Origin: Robertmurraya korlensis
Lineage (GTDB): Bacteria > Bacillota > Bacilli > Bacillales > Cytobacillaceae
NCBI RefSeq assembly: GCF_023715225.1
Contig: NZ_JAMBNS010000001.1
Span: 62,001-126,000 of the forward strand
Reading direction: 5' to 3'
DNA: 64,000 nucleotides
Part shown: positions 55,471-63,976 of the stretch, piece after piece
Layout: every line of letters starts with the position of its first letter
Numbering within the stretch: the first letter of the stretch is position 1
Notes under the pieces: model-generated
The model's input: only the letters and a program-made list of their open reading frames with translations
What the model was told of the DNA's origin: nothing
Database searches by the model: none
Program-made: the position numbers and the translations under genes

Positions 55471-55671
55471 ATGGCAAACAACAACAATTCAAATCAATTA
55501 CTTGTCGCTGGTGCTCAACAAGCTATCGACCAAATGAAGTACGAAATCGCTACTGAGTTTGGTGTTAACTTAGGTGCTGAAACAACTTCTCGTGCTAACG
55601 GATCTGTTGGTGGAGAAATTACAAAACGCCTAGTTTCTTTTGCTCAACAATCTATGAGCGGAAGACAATAA
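55471..55671 (+). CDS. sspA: Alpha/beta-type small acid-soluble spore protein
   Basis: A 66-residue SASP that coats and protects spore DNA. It has the germination-protease site YEIATEFG and the DNA-binding stretch [23 protein letters not shown] 55471 follows AAGGAGGTGAT; the frame opens further upstream at 55417 without an SD. Sigma-G promoter at 55418. Position after thiI matches B. subtilis sspA. Confidence 0.97.
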   Translation: MANNNNSNQLLVAGAQQAIDQMKYEIATEFGVNLGAETTSRANGSVGGEITKRLVSFAQQSMSGRQ

Positions 55672-55700
55672 TCACTCCAACTAAATAGAGAAATGGCTAC

Positions 55701-55733
55701 AGAGGCATTCCCTTAAATGGGGTGCCTCTTTTA
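55701..55733 (+). terminator. Terminator of sspA
   Basis: AGAGGCATTCC/GGGGTGCCTCT stem (two G-T pairs) with T tail. Confidence 0.85.
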
Positions 55734-55830
55734 TTTGTTATAAAACAATTTTAAATTTTAAAAAAATTTTGTATAATAACATGTGTGACATCAGGGACAG
55801 TACATAGAAAATATTTTAGGGGGAGAGGCA

Positions 55831-57417
55831 GTGAAACGAGAAGATTTACTAGCACCTGAAAAATATAATTTGGTAAGTGAAATGGAACGATTTTCTGACG
55901 ATCACAAAAAAGTTGCCCTTATTTGGGAAGATGAACAGGGACGTAAACAGCAAATTACCTATCAACATTTATTAGTGAATGCGAACAAAATTGGAAACGT
56001 TTTCTTAAATGAGGGTTTAAAACAAGGCGATGTTGTTCTCATTGTCGTGCCTCGATTAATTGAAGCCTATGAGGTTTATATTGCGGCACTTAAAGCTGGA
56101 CTGGTCGTTATTCCAAGCTCTGAAATGTTACGTACAAAGGACCTTCAATACCGGATTCAACATGGAGACGTAAAGGCAATTGTAAGCTATTATCCTTATA
56201 TTGAACAATTTAGTGAGATAGATGAGTGTAGCGGTATTCCTCGGTTTGTCATTGGTGGAAATGCAGATGGATGGAAGACGTTAGAAGAAGAAATGAAGAC
56301 GGCTTCTACAGAGCTCGAATTAGCATCAACAAGTAGTAATGATATGGCTTTCTTATCTTATACTTCTGGAACGACGGGAAATCCAAAAGGGGTTGTTCAT
56401 ACTCATGGGTGGGCATACGCTCATCTGAGAACAGCAGCTCCTAACTGGTTATGTATTGAGGAAGGAGATCGTGTATGGGCAACGGCAGGACCTGGTTGGC
56501 AAAAGTGGATTTGGAGTCCATTTTTATCAGTGTTAGGCTCAGGAGCAACTGGCTTTGTTTACAATGGAAAGTTTGATCCAAGCAAATACTTGACCTTATT
56601 GCAAGATTACAAAATAAACGTACTCTGCTGCACTCCGACTGAGTATCGATTGATGGCAAAGGTAGAGAATATTGATGAATATCAGCTTCAAAGCCTTCAC
56701 AGTGCTGTATCAGCTGGGGAGCCACTAAATAGAAATGTCATTGATACATTCAAAAAGTACTTCCAGGTCGATGTTCGTGATGGTTATGGTCAAACGGAGA
56801 ACACATTACTTGTAGGTATTACAAAGGGAATGGAACTAAAAGCAGGCTCAATGGGAAAACCGACTCCAGGTAACCATGTAGAAATTATAAACGAGTACGG
56901 AGAAGTGTGTGAAGTTGGAGAGGTAGGAGATATTGCAGTTCACGTCGACACTCCAGCACTATTTAAAAATTACTACAAGGACCCGGAAAGAACCGCCATG
57001 CAGTTCCGCGGTGATTACTATGTGACTGGTGATAAAGCCAAAAAAGATAAGGACGGCTACTTCTGGTTTGAAGGCCGTGGTGATGACATTATTATTAGCT
57101 CCGGTTATACCATTGGACCTTTTGAAGTAGAGGACGCATTGGTTAAGCATCCTATCGTTAAAGAGTGCGCAGTGGTTGCAAGCCCTGATGAAGTGCGTGG
57201 AAATGTGGTGAAAGCATTTATAGTCTTAAAAGAGGGCATCGATGAAAATGATCCACAATTAATCAGCATCCTTCAAAATCACGTTAAGGAGTTAACAGCC
57301 CCATATAAATATCCAAGAAAAATTGATTTTATCAATGAACTACCAAAAACTACCTCTGGAAAAATTCGCCGTGTCGAGTTGAGGAAAAGAGAGCAAGAGC
57401 TTGCTGGCCAAAATTAA
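55831..57417 (+). CDS. Acyl-CoA synthetase (AMP-forming), YtcI/MbcS-like
   Basis: ANL-family adenylating enzyme of 528 residues. Core motif SYTSGTTGNPKGVVHTH (about 175-191), YGQTENT, YYVTGD and the catalytic Lys in KTTSGKIRR. Closest in layout to medium/branched-chain acyl-CoA synthetases (YtcI, MbcS) that activate short and branched fatty acids, rather than to AcsA. GTG 55831 follows GGGGGAGAG. A TGTATAAT at 55770-55777 could be its -10. Confidence 0.85.
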   Translation: MKREDLLAPEKYNLVSEMERFSDDHKKVALIWEDEQGRKQQITYQHLLVNANKIGNVFLNEGLKQGDVVLIVVPRLIEAYEVYIAALKAGLVVIPSSEMLRTKDLQYRIQHGDVKAIVSYYPYIEQFSEIDECSGIPRFVIGGNADGWKTLEEEMKTASTELELASTSSNDMAFLSYTSGTTGNPKGVVHTHGWAYAHLRTAAPNWLCIEEGDRVWATAGPGWQKWIWSPFLSVLGSGATGFVYNGKFDPSKYLTLLQDYKINVLCCTPTEYRLMAKVENIDEYQLQSLHSAVSAGEPLNRNVIDTFKKYFQVDVRDGYGQTENTLLVGITKGMELKAGSMGKPTPGNHVEIINEYGEVCEVGEVGDIAVHVDTPALFKNYYKDPERTAMQFRGDYYVTGDKAKKDKDGYFWFEGRGDDIIISSGYTIGPFEVEDALVKHPIVKECAVVASPDEVRGNVVKAFIVLKEGIDENDPQLISILQNHVKELTAPYKYPRKIDFINELPKTTSGKIRRVELRKREQELAGQN

Positions 57418-57431
57418 TGAGTTGTACTTGG

Positions 57432-57464
57432 GAGAAGAATACCATTCTTCTCTCTTTATTTTTG
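57432..57464 (+). terminator. Terminator of the acyl-CoA synthetase gene
   Basis: GAGAAGAAT/ATTCTTCTC stem with a pyrimidine-rich tail. Confidence 0.8.
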
Positions 57465-57542
57465 AAAAAATGTATAGCGTGAAAGGAAATTTCCCCTTAT
57501 AATAAATTATTGTTTCGAGTCTAGTAAGAATAGAGGGTATAC

Positions 57543-58469
57543 ATGGAGAAAAAAGAGATAAAACAAGGTGTGTTATATGCTGGCCTTTCGTATTTAATTT
57601 GGGGAATATTACCGATTTATTGGAAACTGCTCGAACATGTGAATGCTGAAGATATCCTAGCCAACCGAATCTTCTGGTCATTTGTGTTTATGATGGTAGT
57701 TTTATTTTTTTCACAAAAGTTAGGGGATTTGCTTACGGTCTTAAAAGGGTTCAGGCAAAACCGTAAAGAAATGTACGCACTAATTATCGCTTCTTTATTA
57801 ATTAGTACCAACTGGTTTATTTATATATGGGCCGTCAATCATCATCATATGATTGAAGCAAGCCTCGGGTATTATATTAATCCGTTAGTCAGTGTTCTTT
57901 TAGGTGTCATTTTCTTAAAAGAGAAGCTTTCTCCGGCCCAGTATGTATCCTTTATCATCGCAGGAATTGGGGTACTTATTTTAGGAATTTCATACGGAAA
58001 GTTTCCGTGGATTTCAATTGTATTAGCGTTATCCTTCGGGGTATATGGATTGGCAAAGAAAATGATTAAAGTTGATTCTGCTGTGGGATTAACATTAGAA
58101 ACGATGGTTGTTACCCCGTTTGCGTTAGCATATATGGTTTTCTTATTTTTTAATGGGGAGCATGCAATATTTGCAGGTTCTGTAACAACTGATCTTTTAT
58201 TGGTCGGAGCTGGGGCAGCGACTGCCTTGCCGCTTCTATATTTTGCAAAAGGAGCCCAAAAGATTCCGTTATCCATGCTAGGGTTGCTGCAATATATCGC
58301 GCCAACGATTACGCTTATATTAGGTGTACTTGTATATGGAGAGCAGTTTACAAAACACCACTTACAAGCATTTATCTTTATCTGGTCCGCACTAACTATT
58401 TACTCACTATCAAAAACGAAATTATTTGCAACCACACAGCGACCTGTCCGAAAAAGATTTGGGGCATGA
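57543..58469 (+). CDS. rarD: RarD, DMT-family transporter
   Basis: Ten-helix EamA/drug-metabolite transporter of 308 residues. LSYLIWGILPIYWKLL at the N-terminus and GYYINPLVSVLLGVIFLKEKLSPAQ are RarD signatures. The substrate is unknown. ATG 57543 after AGAGGG. A hairpin at 58482 ends it just before repeat array 2. Confidence 0.93.
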   Translation: MEKKEIKQGVLYAGLSYLIWGILPIYWKLLEHVNAEDILANRIFWSFVFMMVVLFFSQKLGDLLTVLKGFRQNRKEMYALIIASLLISTNWFIYIWAVNHHHMIEASLGYYINPLVSVLLGVIFLKEKLSPAQYVSFIIAGIGVLILGISYGKFPWISIVLALSFGVYGLAKKMIKVDSAVGLTLETMVVTPFALAYMVFLFFNGEHAIFAGSVTTDLLLVGAGAATALPLLYFAKGAQKIPLSMLGLLQYIAPTITLILGVLVYGEQFTKHHLQAFIFIWSALTIYSLSKTKLFATTQRPVRKRFGA

Positions 58470-58481
58470 TGGGAAAAGGAG

Positions 58482-58512
58482 AAGCTGACTGCATGGCAGT
58501 CAGCTTTTTTGT
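58482..58512 (+). terminator. Terminator of rarD
   Basis: AAGCTGACTGC/GCAGTCAGCTT stem, three-base loop, six T. Confidence 0.93.
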
Positions 58513-58529
58513 ATGAGAAAGTGGCGACT

Positions 58530-59110
58530 CAGTGCCCATACGTGAAGAAAGAGAGGCCAGATGGTAAGAGAGAAGCGTTCACAGTGCACATCCGTGGAGG
58601 AACACAAGTCGAATGGGAAGAGAGAAGAGGTCTCAGTGCCCATGCGTGATGGAACACAAGCCGGATGGTAAGAGAGAAGCGATCTCAGTGCCCATGCGTG
58701 AAGGAACACAGTCGGATGGGAAGAGAGAAGAGGTCTCAGTGCCCATCCGTGATGGAACACAAGTCAAATGGGAAGAGAGAAGAGGTCTCAGTGCCCATCC
58801 GTGATGGAACACAAGTCGAATGGGAAGAGAGAAGAGGTCTCAGTGCCCATCCGTGAAGGAACACAATTCGGATGGGAATAGAGAAGAGGTCTCAGTGCCC
58901 ATCCGTGAAGGAACACAATTCGGATGGGAAGAGAGAAGAGGTCTCAGTGCCCATCCGTGAAGGAACACAATTCGGATGGGAATAGAGAAGCGTTCACAGT
59001 GTCCATCCGTAATGGAACACAAGCCGGATGGGAAGAGAGAAGCGATCTCAGTGCCCATTCGTGAAGGAACACAAGTCGGATGGTAAGAGAGGTGCGTCCA
59101 CGGCACCCAT
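58530..59110. repeat. Tandem array 2: 52-bp period, about eleven copies
   Basis: CAGTGCCCAT-type boxes start at 58530, 58582, 58634, 58686, 58737, 58789, 58841, 58893, 58945, 58997 and 59049, with a degenerate twelfth at 59101. Steps are 52 bases except one of 51. Most copies hold the inverted arms CCCATCCG...CGGATGGG (15-base loop); three middle-to-right copies (58841, 58893, 58945) match perfectly, and others vary by single bases. The linker alternates between GAGGTCTC, GCGATCTC and GCGTTCAC. Short frames within it are artefacts. The rest of the 58470-59172 gap is the rarD terminator. Confidence 0.97.
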
Positions 59111-59172
59111 TCATATACAAAAAGGAGCTGAACAATAAGAGAATCCTACGTAGTATCACAAATAACATCAGT

Positions 59173-60078
59173 TTATATAAAATGAGTATGCCTATTTGCT
59201 CCTTGTGTTTTAAAGTTTTTCTTTAATATCCGTCTAATGGTCTTCTCTGAAACAATTCCTCCACACCATTCAAGGATACCGATGGTTGTAACCAGTTTTT
59301 GTGGAAAAAGTGTTTGATATTCGGTTACATTCCTTAAAACAGCAGTTTCGACTGCTTCCTTATTTCGACACATTTCACAGTAAACATAAGATTGACTTAA
59401 TGGAAATAAAAACCTACCACAACAACCACATCGTATCCCCTTTTCTAGGTCCTCATAGCTATAGGAAGGCAGTCTAACGTATGGTGATTTCTCGATGTGG
59501 CATGCTGAAATTTTATTGGAAATAATTTGGTCTTTCTTCGTCATTTCGTAGGTTTCCTGCTTCATTTTTAGTATAAATCGCTTAAGCTGACTTGGGAGCA
59601 AGAGAGAAGGATGATGGGGTGCGTTAAAAAGGGTGAACTCGGGGTTTACAAATACGACATAAGCTTCCACAGGGAGATGAATGCCGAGATCTTTTAATAG
59701 GCGGCGGAAGCCGGTCTCTGTTCGTTGGAGTTGGATGAGGGGATTTTGGATTTCAGTTTTGCCTATACTATACCATCTATCGTTTTCCACAAAGTATTCA
59801 CCGTCGTAATTTTTTACTTCAAAAATGAAAAATTTCTTTCGCAAAAGCAAAGAATCAATCTGAAACATTTGTCCACCGCTACTTGTTAGTAATAAATCAT
59901 TCAATAATAGGTAACTAGAAGAGGTAAGTGTATCTATAACAAAGGAGTCCCACTGTAACTCACCAGAGAACCCTTTCTCTAATATCTTTAAGTGTTCTAC
60001 ATCTAATTCCTTCTGCCGCCCCCGCAAGTATCTTAGTACCAAAAGCTCTTCCGGAATGTGGCGTTGCTTTGAGATCAT
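59173..60078 (-). CDS. NERD nuclease-like protein with Cys cluster (paralogue 2)
   Basis: A 301-residue NERD-domain protein, the same length as the 40622 protein and collinear with it. Predicted active-site residues: Asp75 in FQIDS and Glu87-x-Lys89 in IFEVKNYDG. Cys217, Cys220, Cys234 and Cys237 match the other protein's positions (here also Cys219). Shared blocks include VNPEFTLF, LPSYSYEDLEKGI and SEKTIRRILKKN. ATG 60078 (minus) follows AAGGAGG; the frame runs to 60126. It lies 56 bases after nadK2 with a hairpin in between, so it may be partly co-transcribed with it. A 52-bp array begins about 60 bases after its stop. Confidence 0.85.
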   Translation of the reverse strand: MISKQRHIPEELLVLRYLRGRQKELDVEHLKILEKGFSGELQWDSFVIDTLTSSSYLLLNDLLLTSSGGQMFQIDSLLLRKKFFIFEVKNYDGEYFVENDRWYSIGKTEIQNPLIQLQRTETGFRRLLKDLGIHLPVEAYVVFVNPEFTLFNAPHHPSLLLPSQLKRFILKMKQETYEMTKKDQIISNKISACHIEKSPYVRLPSYSYEDLEKGIRCGCCGRFLFPLSQSYVYCEMCRNKEAVETAVLRNVTEYQTLFPQKLVTTIGILEWCGGIVSEKTIRRILKKNFKTQGANRHTHFI

Positions 60079-60103
60079 TCTTTTTTTCCTCCTTTTAAAA
60101 GTA

Positions 60104-60124
60104 GGGGGCTTGTCCAAAGCCCCC
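60104..60124 (-). terminator. Hairpin between nadK2 and NERD gene 2
   Basis: GGGGGCTT/AAGCCCCC stem on the minus strand, with a weak T tail. It could be an attenuator, with read-through into the NERD gene. Confidence 0.6.
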
Positions 60125-60133
60125 AAAATCCAA

Positions 60134-60934
60134 TTATAAGAATGTTCTTTTCACTTTTTCCCAGAACGAATTGTCCTTCAGTTTCACCGTTTTAATTTTT
60201 TTCTCACTAAGTTGGATATCGACTCTCTCAACATGTTGTAGGCTGAGTGCTTCATTGTCCATGCCCATTGTTGGGTGGTCGTTACCATCTTGTACGACTC
60301 TTAAGGAAAGTTTTCTTTCGCCGCTTAAGATAAAGGGAGATCCTAGCGTACGGTAATAATTTGTATTTAAGGACGCAAGCTCACTTACTTGGATCGACGG
60401 CAGGAATGGGTCTACAACTGCTCCATTAACTGATTTGCTGTATGCTGTACTGCCTGTCGGTGTGGAAACGATCATCCCGTCTCCGCGGAAGGTTTCGAAA
60501 TGAAGATCATCAATAAATACTTCTAGAACGAATGTCTTAATAATAGATGAGCGAATACTAAACTCATTCAAACATTGGAACGACATTTGTCCATCTACCA
60601 AGACATCAATGGTTGGATAGCGTCTCACTTCAATTTGTTCATTTGTCATAGCCTCAATCATCTTATCTGTTTCATTGATATGGAAGTCACAATAGACTTT
60701 TAAACTTTCACTTGTTGAAATACCTGCATATAGGCAGTCCTCACGAAAGCCAGTCTTTCTAACAGCTTGTAGGAACGTTCCGTCTCCACCGACACTAACG
60801 ATAATATTTGCGTCTTTGTGGTCTTTGACTACCGTAAACCCTTGTTTGGCTGCAAGCTCATAAAGTGGGGAAACCGTTTCCAACATATCCGAATCTTTTT
60901 TGTGATATAAAAAAATATTTCGACGGTTAGGCAT
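60134..60934 (-). CDS. nadK2: NAD kinase 2 (YtdI)
   Basis: ATP-NAD kinase producing NADP. The nucleotide motif is VSVGGDGTFLQAVRKTG near residue 47, followed by LNEFSIRS and TPTGSTAYSKSVNGA. 266 residues, matching the YtdI/PpnKB type, the second NAD kinase of Bacillus. ATG 60934 (minus) follows GGAGGAA. The next gene downstream on the same strand is a NERD protein. Confidence 0.94.
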   Translation of the reverse strand: MPNRRNIFLYHKKDSDMLETVSPLYELAAKQGFTVVKDHKDANIIVSVGGDGTFLQAVRKTGFREDCLYAGISTSESLKVYCDFHINETDKMIEAMTNEQIEVRRYPTIDVLVDGQMSFQCLNEFSIRSSIIKTFVLEVFIDDLHFETFRGDGMIVSTPTGSTAYSKSVNGAVVDPFLPSIQVSELASLNTNYYRTLGSPFILSGERKLSLRVVQDGNDHPTMGMDNEALSLQHVERVDIQLSEKKIKTVKLKDNSFWEKVKRTFL

Positions 60935-61020
60935 TGAAAATTCCTCCAGACAATTTTTAAATTTACCATTATATTATTATTTTGTTAAAATGTAGGCTGT
61001 GTAATTAGTTTACCTGTTTT

Positions 61021-61046
61021 TGAAACATTTTAAAAGGAGAACCGTA
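61021..61046 (+). promoter_or_regulatory. Sigma-W promoter of sppA-sppI
   Basis: TGAAAC-N16-CGTA, a perfect SigW core, 34 bases before sppA. B. subtilis sppA-yteJ is SigW-controlled. Confidence 0.9.
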
Positions 61047-61079
61047 ATAGTAGAGGAAGTGGAAAAAGGAGGATTATAG

Positions 61080-62090
61080 ATGAATGGAAAGCGTTGGGCA
61101 GCACTCGGTATTGCTGCAGTTTTATTAGTTTTTTCTTGGGTGACAAATGCACTCTCCTCGGTTGCTTTTAGCAATATTGAGAGCTCATGGACAGAGGTGT
61201 TTTCGGCCACAGAGGAACCTTTTATCGAGGAAGTAATTGAGGAAGGAAATGCATCTAAGAAAATTGCCGTACTAGAAGTAAATGGAGCGATCCAAGATAC
61301 AGGGGATGTAACCTCATTTTTTCAATCACCTGGATATAATCATTCAGCTTTTATGGAGAACTTGGAACATGTGAAAGAAGATAAAGATGTGAAAGGTATT
61401 ATATTAAAGGTCAATTCACCTGGTGGTGGAGTGGTTGAAAGTGCGGAGATTCACGACAAACTCGTAGAAATCTCTGAAGAGACAAAGAAACCAATCTACG
61501 TATCAATGGGTTCAATGGCCGCTTCAGGTGGCTATTATATTTCTGCTCCTGCCGATAAAATTTACGCAAGTCCAGAAACACTAACGGGCTCTTTAGGAGT
61601 AATCATGCAAGGAGTCAACTATGCAGGATTAGCAGAAAAATACGGTGTAGAATTTGTAACAATCAAAAGTGGAGAATTTAAGGACATTATGAGTCCCTCG
61701 AGAGAGATGACGGAAGAGGAAAAAAATATCCTCCAAACGATGATTAACAACTCATACGAAGGGTTCGTGGATGTGATTGCAACTGGCAGAGGATTGTCTG
61801 AAGAAGAAGTAAGAACGATTGCAGATGGTCGAATTTATGATGGAAGGCAAGCGAAAGAAATTGGTTTAATTGATGACTTTGGCTATTTTGAAGATGTGAC
61901 AGAAGCCATGAAGAAAAATGAAAAATTAGCTGGTGCACAAGTAGTTAGCTATAGTGAAAACTTTGGTTTTGGTTCATTTTTTAGTATGGCAGCAAGTAAA
62001 ATGGTTGGAAAAGATTTAGAGATGACTGGTCTTATGAAGCTATTGTCACAGCCTAATTCTCCAAGACTGATGTATATGTATGCAGAATAA
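61080..62090 (+). CDS. sppA: Signal peptide peptidase SppA
   Basis: Membrane S49 serine protease with a Ser-Lys dyad. N-terminal anchor about 5-26, catalytic Ser149 in SMAASGGYY, Lys201 in SGEFKDIM. These are the equivalents of Ser147/Lys199 in B. subtilis SppA. It degrades remnant signal peptides and contributes to lantibiotic resistance. 336 residues. ATG 61080 after AAAGGAGG. sppI follows after 13 bases, in one sigma-W operon. Confidence 0.95.
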   Translation: MNGKRWAALGIAAVLLVFSWVTNALSSVAFSNIESSWTEVFSATEEPFIEEVIEEGNASKKIAVLEVNGAIQDTGDVTSFFQSPGYNHSAFMENLEHVKEDKDVKGIILKVNSPGGGVVESAEIHDKLVEISEETKKPIYVSMGSMAASGGYYISAPADKIYASPETLTGSLGVIMQGVNYAGLAEKYGVEFVTIKSGEFKDIMSPSREMTEEEKNILQTMINNSYEGFVDVIATGRGLSEEEVRTIADGRIYDGRQAKEIGLIDDFGYFEDVTEAMKKNEKLAGAQVVSYSENFGFGSFFSMAASKMVGKDLEMTGLMKLLSQPNSPRLMYMYAE

Positions 62091-62103
62091 GGAGGGTGAC
62101 AAT

Positions 62104-62601
62104 ATGGATACCAATCAAATTGATAATCAACAAATGGAATGGGAGGAACAACCAACTCCCTCTCAAGCAGGGTATACCCTATTCTCGAATGCACGATTTG
62201 CAGGCTTTTGGATGAGATTTTGGGCATATTTAATAGATCTGATTGTAATTGGAAGCATCGATCGAATCCTCATCAATCCGATCTTTCGTGCCATAGGGTT
62301 AGACTTGCATAGTGGTGACTTTTTTGCTCCTATTACGATTGTCACGGCTATTACTTTTTATGGATATTTTGTATTAATGACAAAATTCTTTGGTCAAACA
62401 TTAGGAAAAATGGTTTTTGGGTTACGCGTGGTTCCTTTACGCGATGAAAAGTTAACGTGGAGTACGGTGCTATTTCGGGAGTGGATTGGTAGATTTATTT
62501 CCACGTTTATCGTTATTTTATATGTGATAGTAGCGTTTCTTCCTAAAAAGCAAGGAATACATGATTTATTTGCAGATACCACCGTTGTTCACGAACAATA
62601 A
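62104..62601 (+). CDS. sppI: SppI (YteJ), RDD-family inhibitor of SppA
   Basis: RDD-family membrane protein with transmembrane helices at about 41-59, 77-97 and 128-146 and the NARFAGFWMRFWAYLIDLIV opening that includes the conserved R and D. In B. subtilis YteJ (SppI) binds and inhibits SppA. ATG 62104, spaced from GGAGGGTGAC, is preferred over the 62080 start, giving 165 residues. Co-transcribed with sppA. Confidence 0.93.
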   Translation: MDTNQIDNQQMEWEEQPTPSQAGYTLFSNARFAGFWMRFWAYLIDLIVIGSIDRILINPIFRAIGLDLHSGDFFAPITIVTAITFYGYFVLMTKFFGQTLGKMVFGLRVVPLRDEKLTWSTVLFREWIGRFISTFIVILYVIVAFLPKKQGIHDLFADTTVVHEQ

Positions 62602-62603
62602 TT

Positions 62604-62645
62604 AATAAACCTGTCAACAAATCCGTTGACAGGTTTATTTTTTTG
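62604..62645 (+). terminator. Terminator of sppA-sppI
   Basis: AATAAACCTGTCAAC/GTTGACAGGTTTATT perfect stem with T tail. Confidence 0.95.
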
Positions 62646-62683
62646 TATATTGTCGATAATGATTGCGGAAGGGTGTGAGAGTA

Positions 62684-63379
62684 ATGAAGTGGCTACTTTT
62701 AATCCTAATCATACTAGTGCTTTTATTTTTGCTTATCATTTTTTTAAAACTAAAGGTGTTTATCCACTTCTATCATGGACAAGACGATGACCATTTAAGA
62801 ATTAAATTCAAAGCCTTATTTGGTCTTATTCAATATAAACTTGAAATTCCAGTCATTCAAATAGATGATGATTCACCAACTGTTGTTGTAAAAACAAAAA
62901 AAGAGCCTGGTGCAAAAGAACAAGTGAAGGATGAACAAACAAGTAAGTTTTCACCAAGAGAGATTCTGAATAGCTTTAAAGATTTCGAAACGTTAATACA
63001 GCATGTTGTAGGATTACATACAATCATCCGCAAGTTTCTAAAAAAAGTAACGATTACAGATATAAAATGGGACTCTGTCATTGGTGTTGGTAATGCTGCA
63101 TATACGGGGATGATTACTGGGGCATGTTGGGCGGCCAAAGGAAGTCTTATTGGCGTTCTAAGTACATATATGCGAATGAGGAATCTTCCGCAAATCACCG
63201 TTACCCCTCATTTCCAAATGGCGATATCTCAAACCTCCTTTACATGTATGATTCAATTTCGAGTCGGGCATGCTATGTTAGCAGGAATTAAACTGATTAA
63301 ATTTTGGAAGGGTGGACGGCCTAATTTTAAAACAAAGCCGTTATCTACTTTATCTAATGAAAAATCTAAACCCATATAA
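62684..63379 (+). CDS. ytfI: DUF2953 membrane protein YtfI
   Basis: A 231-residue protein with one N-terminal helix (about 3-22) and a DUF2953-type body (FGLIQYKLEIP, GMITGACWAAKGSLIG, LPQITVTPHFQ). ATG 62684 after AAGGGTG gives a better-formed N-terminus than the 62663 start. It precedes ytfJ by 12 bases, as in B. subtilis, where both are sporulation-associated; the precise role is unknown. Confidence 0.88.
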   Translation: MKWLLLILIILVLLFLLIIFLKLKVFIHFYHGQDDDHLRIKFKALFGLIQYKLEIPVIQIDDDSPTVVVKTKKEPGAKEQVKDEQTSKFSPREILNSFKDFETLIQHVVGLHTIIRKFLKKVTITDIKWDSVIGVGNAAYTGMITGACWAAKGSLIGVLSTYMRMRNLPQITVTPHFQMAISQTSFTCMIQFRVGHAMLAGIKLIKFWKGGRPNFKTKPLSTLSNEKSKPI

Positions 63380-63391
63380 GGAGGAGTTTAA

Positions 63392-63847
63392 ATGTCTGAG
63401 CATCCAATACAAGGGTTAATGACAACAGCAATGGAAAATCTAAAGGAAATGATTGATGTAAATACAATCATTGGTGATCCAGTTGAAACCCCTGATGGTA
63501 GTGTAATCTTAACTGTTTCAAAGGTTGGCTTTGGGTTTGCAGCAGGTGGTAGTGAGTTTACTCTTGATAATGGCAAGGAAGAAGCTTCAAAGCACCCATT
63601 TGGTGGAGGTAGCGGTGGAGGAGTTTCTATTACTCCTATTGCTTTCTTAATTGTAAATTCCAAAGAGGTAAAAATGGTTCACCTTGATGAGAGTACACAT
63701 TTGTATGAAAAGATTTTAGATCTTGCTCCTCAAGCGGTGGATAAAATTCAACAAATGATGTCTAAAAATAAGGACCAGGGTAACGAAGATAGCCAACAGC
63801 CAAATCCAAGTGATTACAACGGTCCTAAGCATGATTTACAAATATAA
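63392..63847 (+). CDS. ytfJ: Sporulation protein YtfJ (GerW family)
   Basis: A 151-residue protein with the GerW core: HPIQGLMTTAMENLKEMID, VGDPV-like IIGDPVETPDGS, VSKVGFGFAAGG and SITPIAFLIV. GerW proteins are spore proteins needed for normal L-alanine germination in some Bacilli. ATG 63392 after AAGGAGG. Operon with ytfI. Confidence 0.93.
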   Translation: MSEHPIQGLMTTAMENLKEMIDVNTIIGDPVETPDGSVILTVSKVGFGFAAGGSEFTLDNGKEEASKHPFGGGSGGGVSITPIAFLIVNSKEVKMVHLDESTHLYEKILDLAPQAVDKIQQMMSKNKDQGNEDSQQPNPSDYNGPKHDLQI

Positions 63848-63855
63848 GAGTAACG

Positions 63856-63888
63856 GGTTAACTTCCTGTTAGGGAGTTAACCTTTTTC
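63856..63888 (+). terminator. Terminator of ytfI-ytfJ
   Basis: GGTTAACT/AGTTAACC stem followed by T residues. Confidence 0.85.
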
Positions 63889-63910
63889 TTTGAAAAACGA
63901 GCGTAAATAT

Positions 63911-63939
63911 TTGCAAAATTAAGTTGAACGGGCTATGAT
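63911..63939 (+). promoter_or_regulatory. Sigma-A promoter of tpx
   Basis: TTGCAA-N17-TATGAT, 37 bases before the tpx start codon. Confidence 0.7.
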
Positions 63940-63976
63940 TTTTGTGTACATATACTGGAAAGGGAGGAATTTTTTT

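Noticed and set aside
58500-59168. Several open frames of 60-90 codons on both strands in array 2
   Set aside because: They are repetitive translations of the array (SVPIRDGTQ-like runs) and occur in several frames at once.
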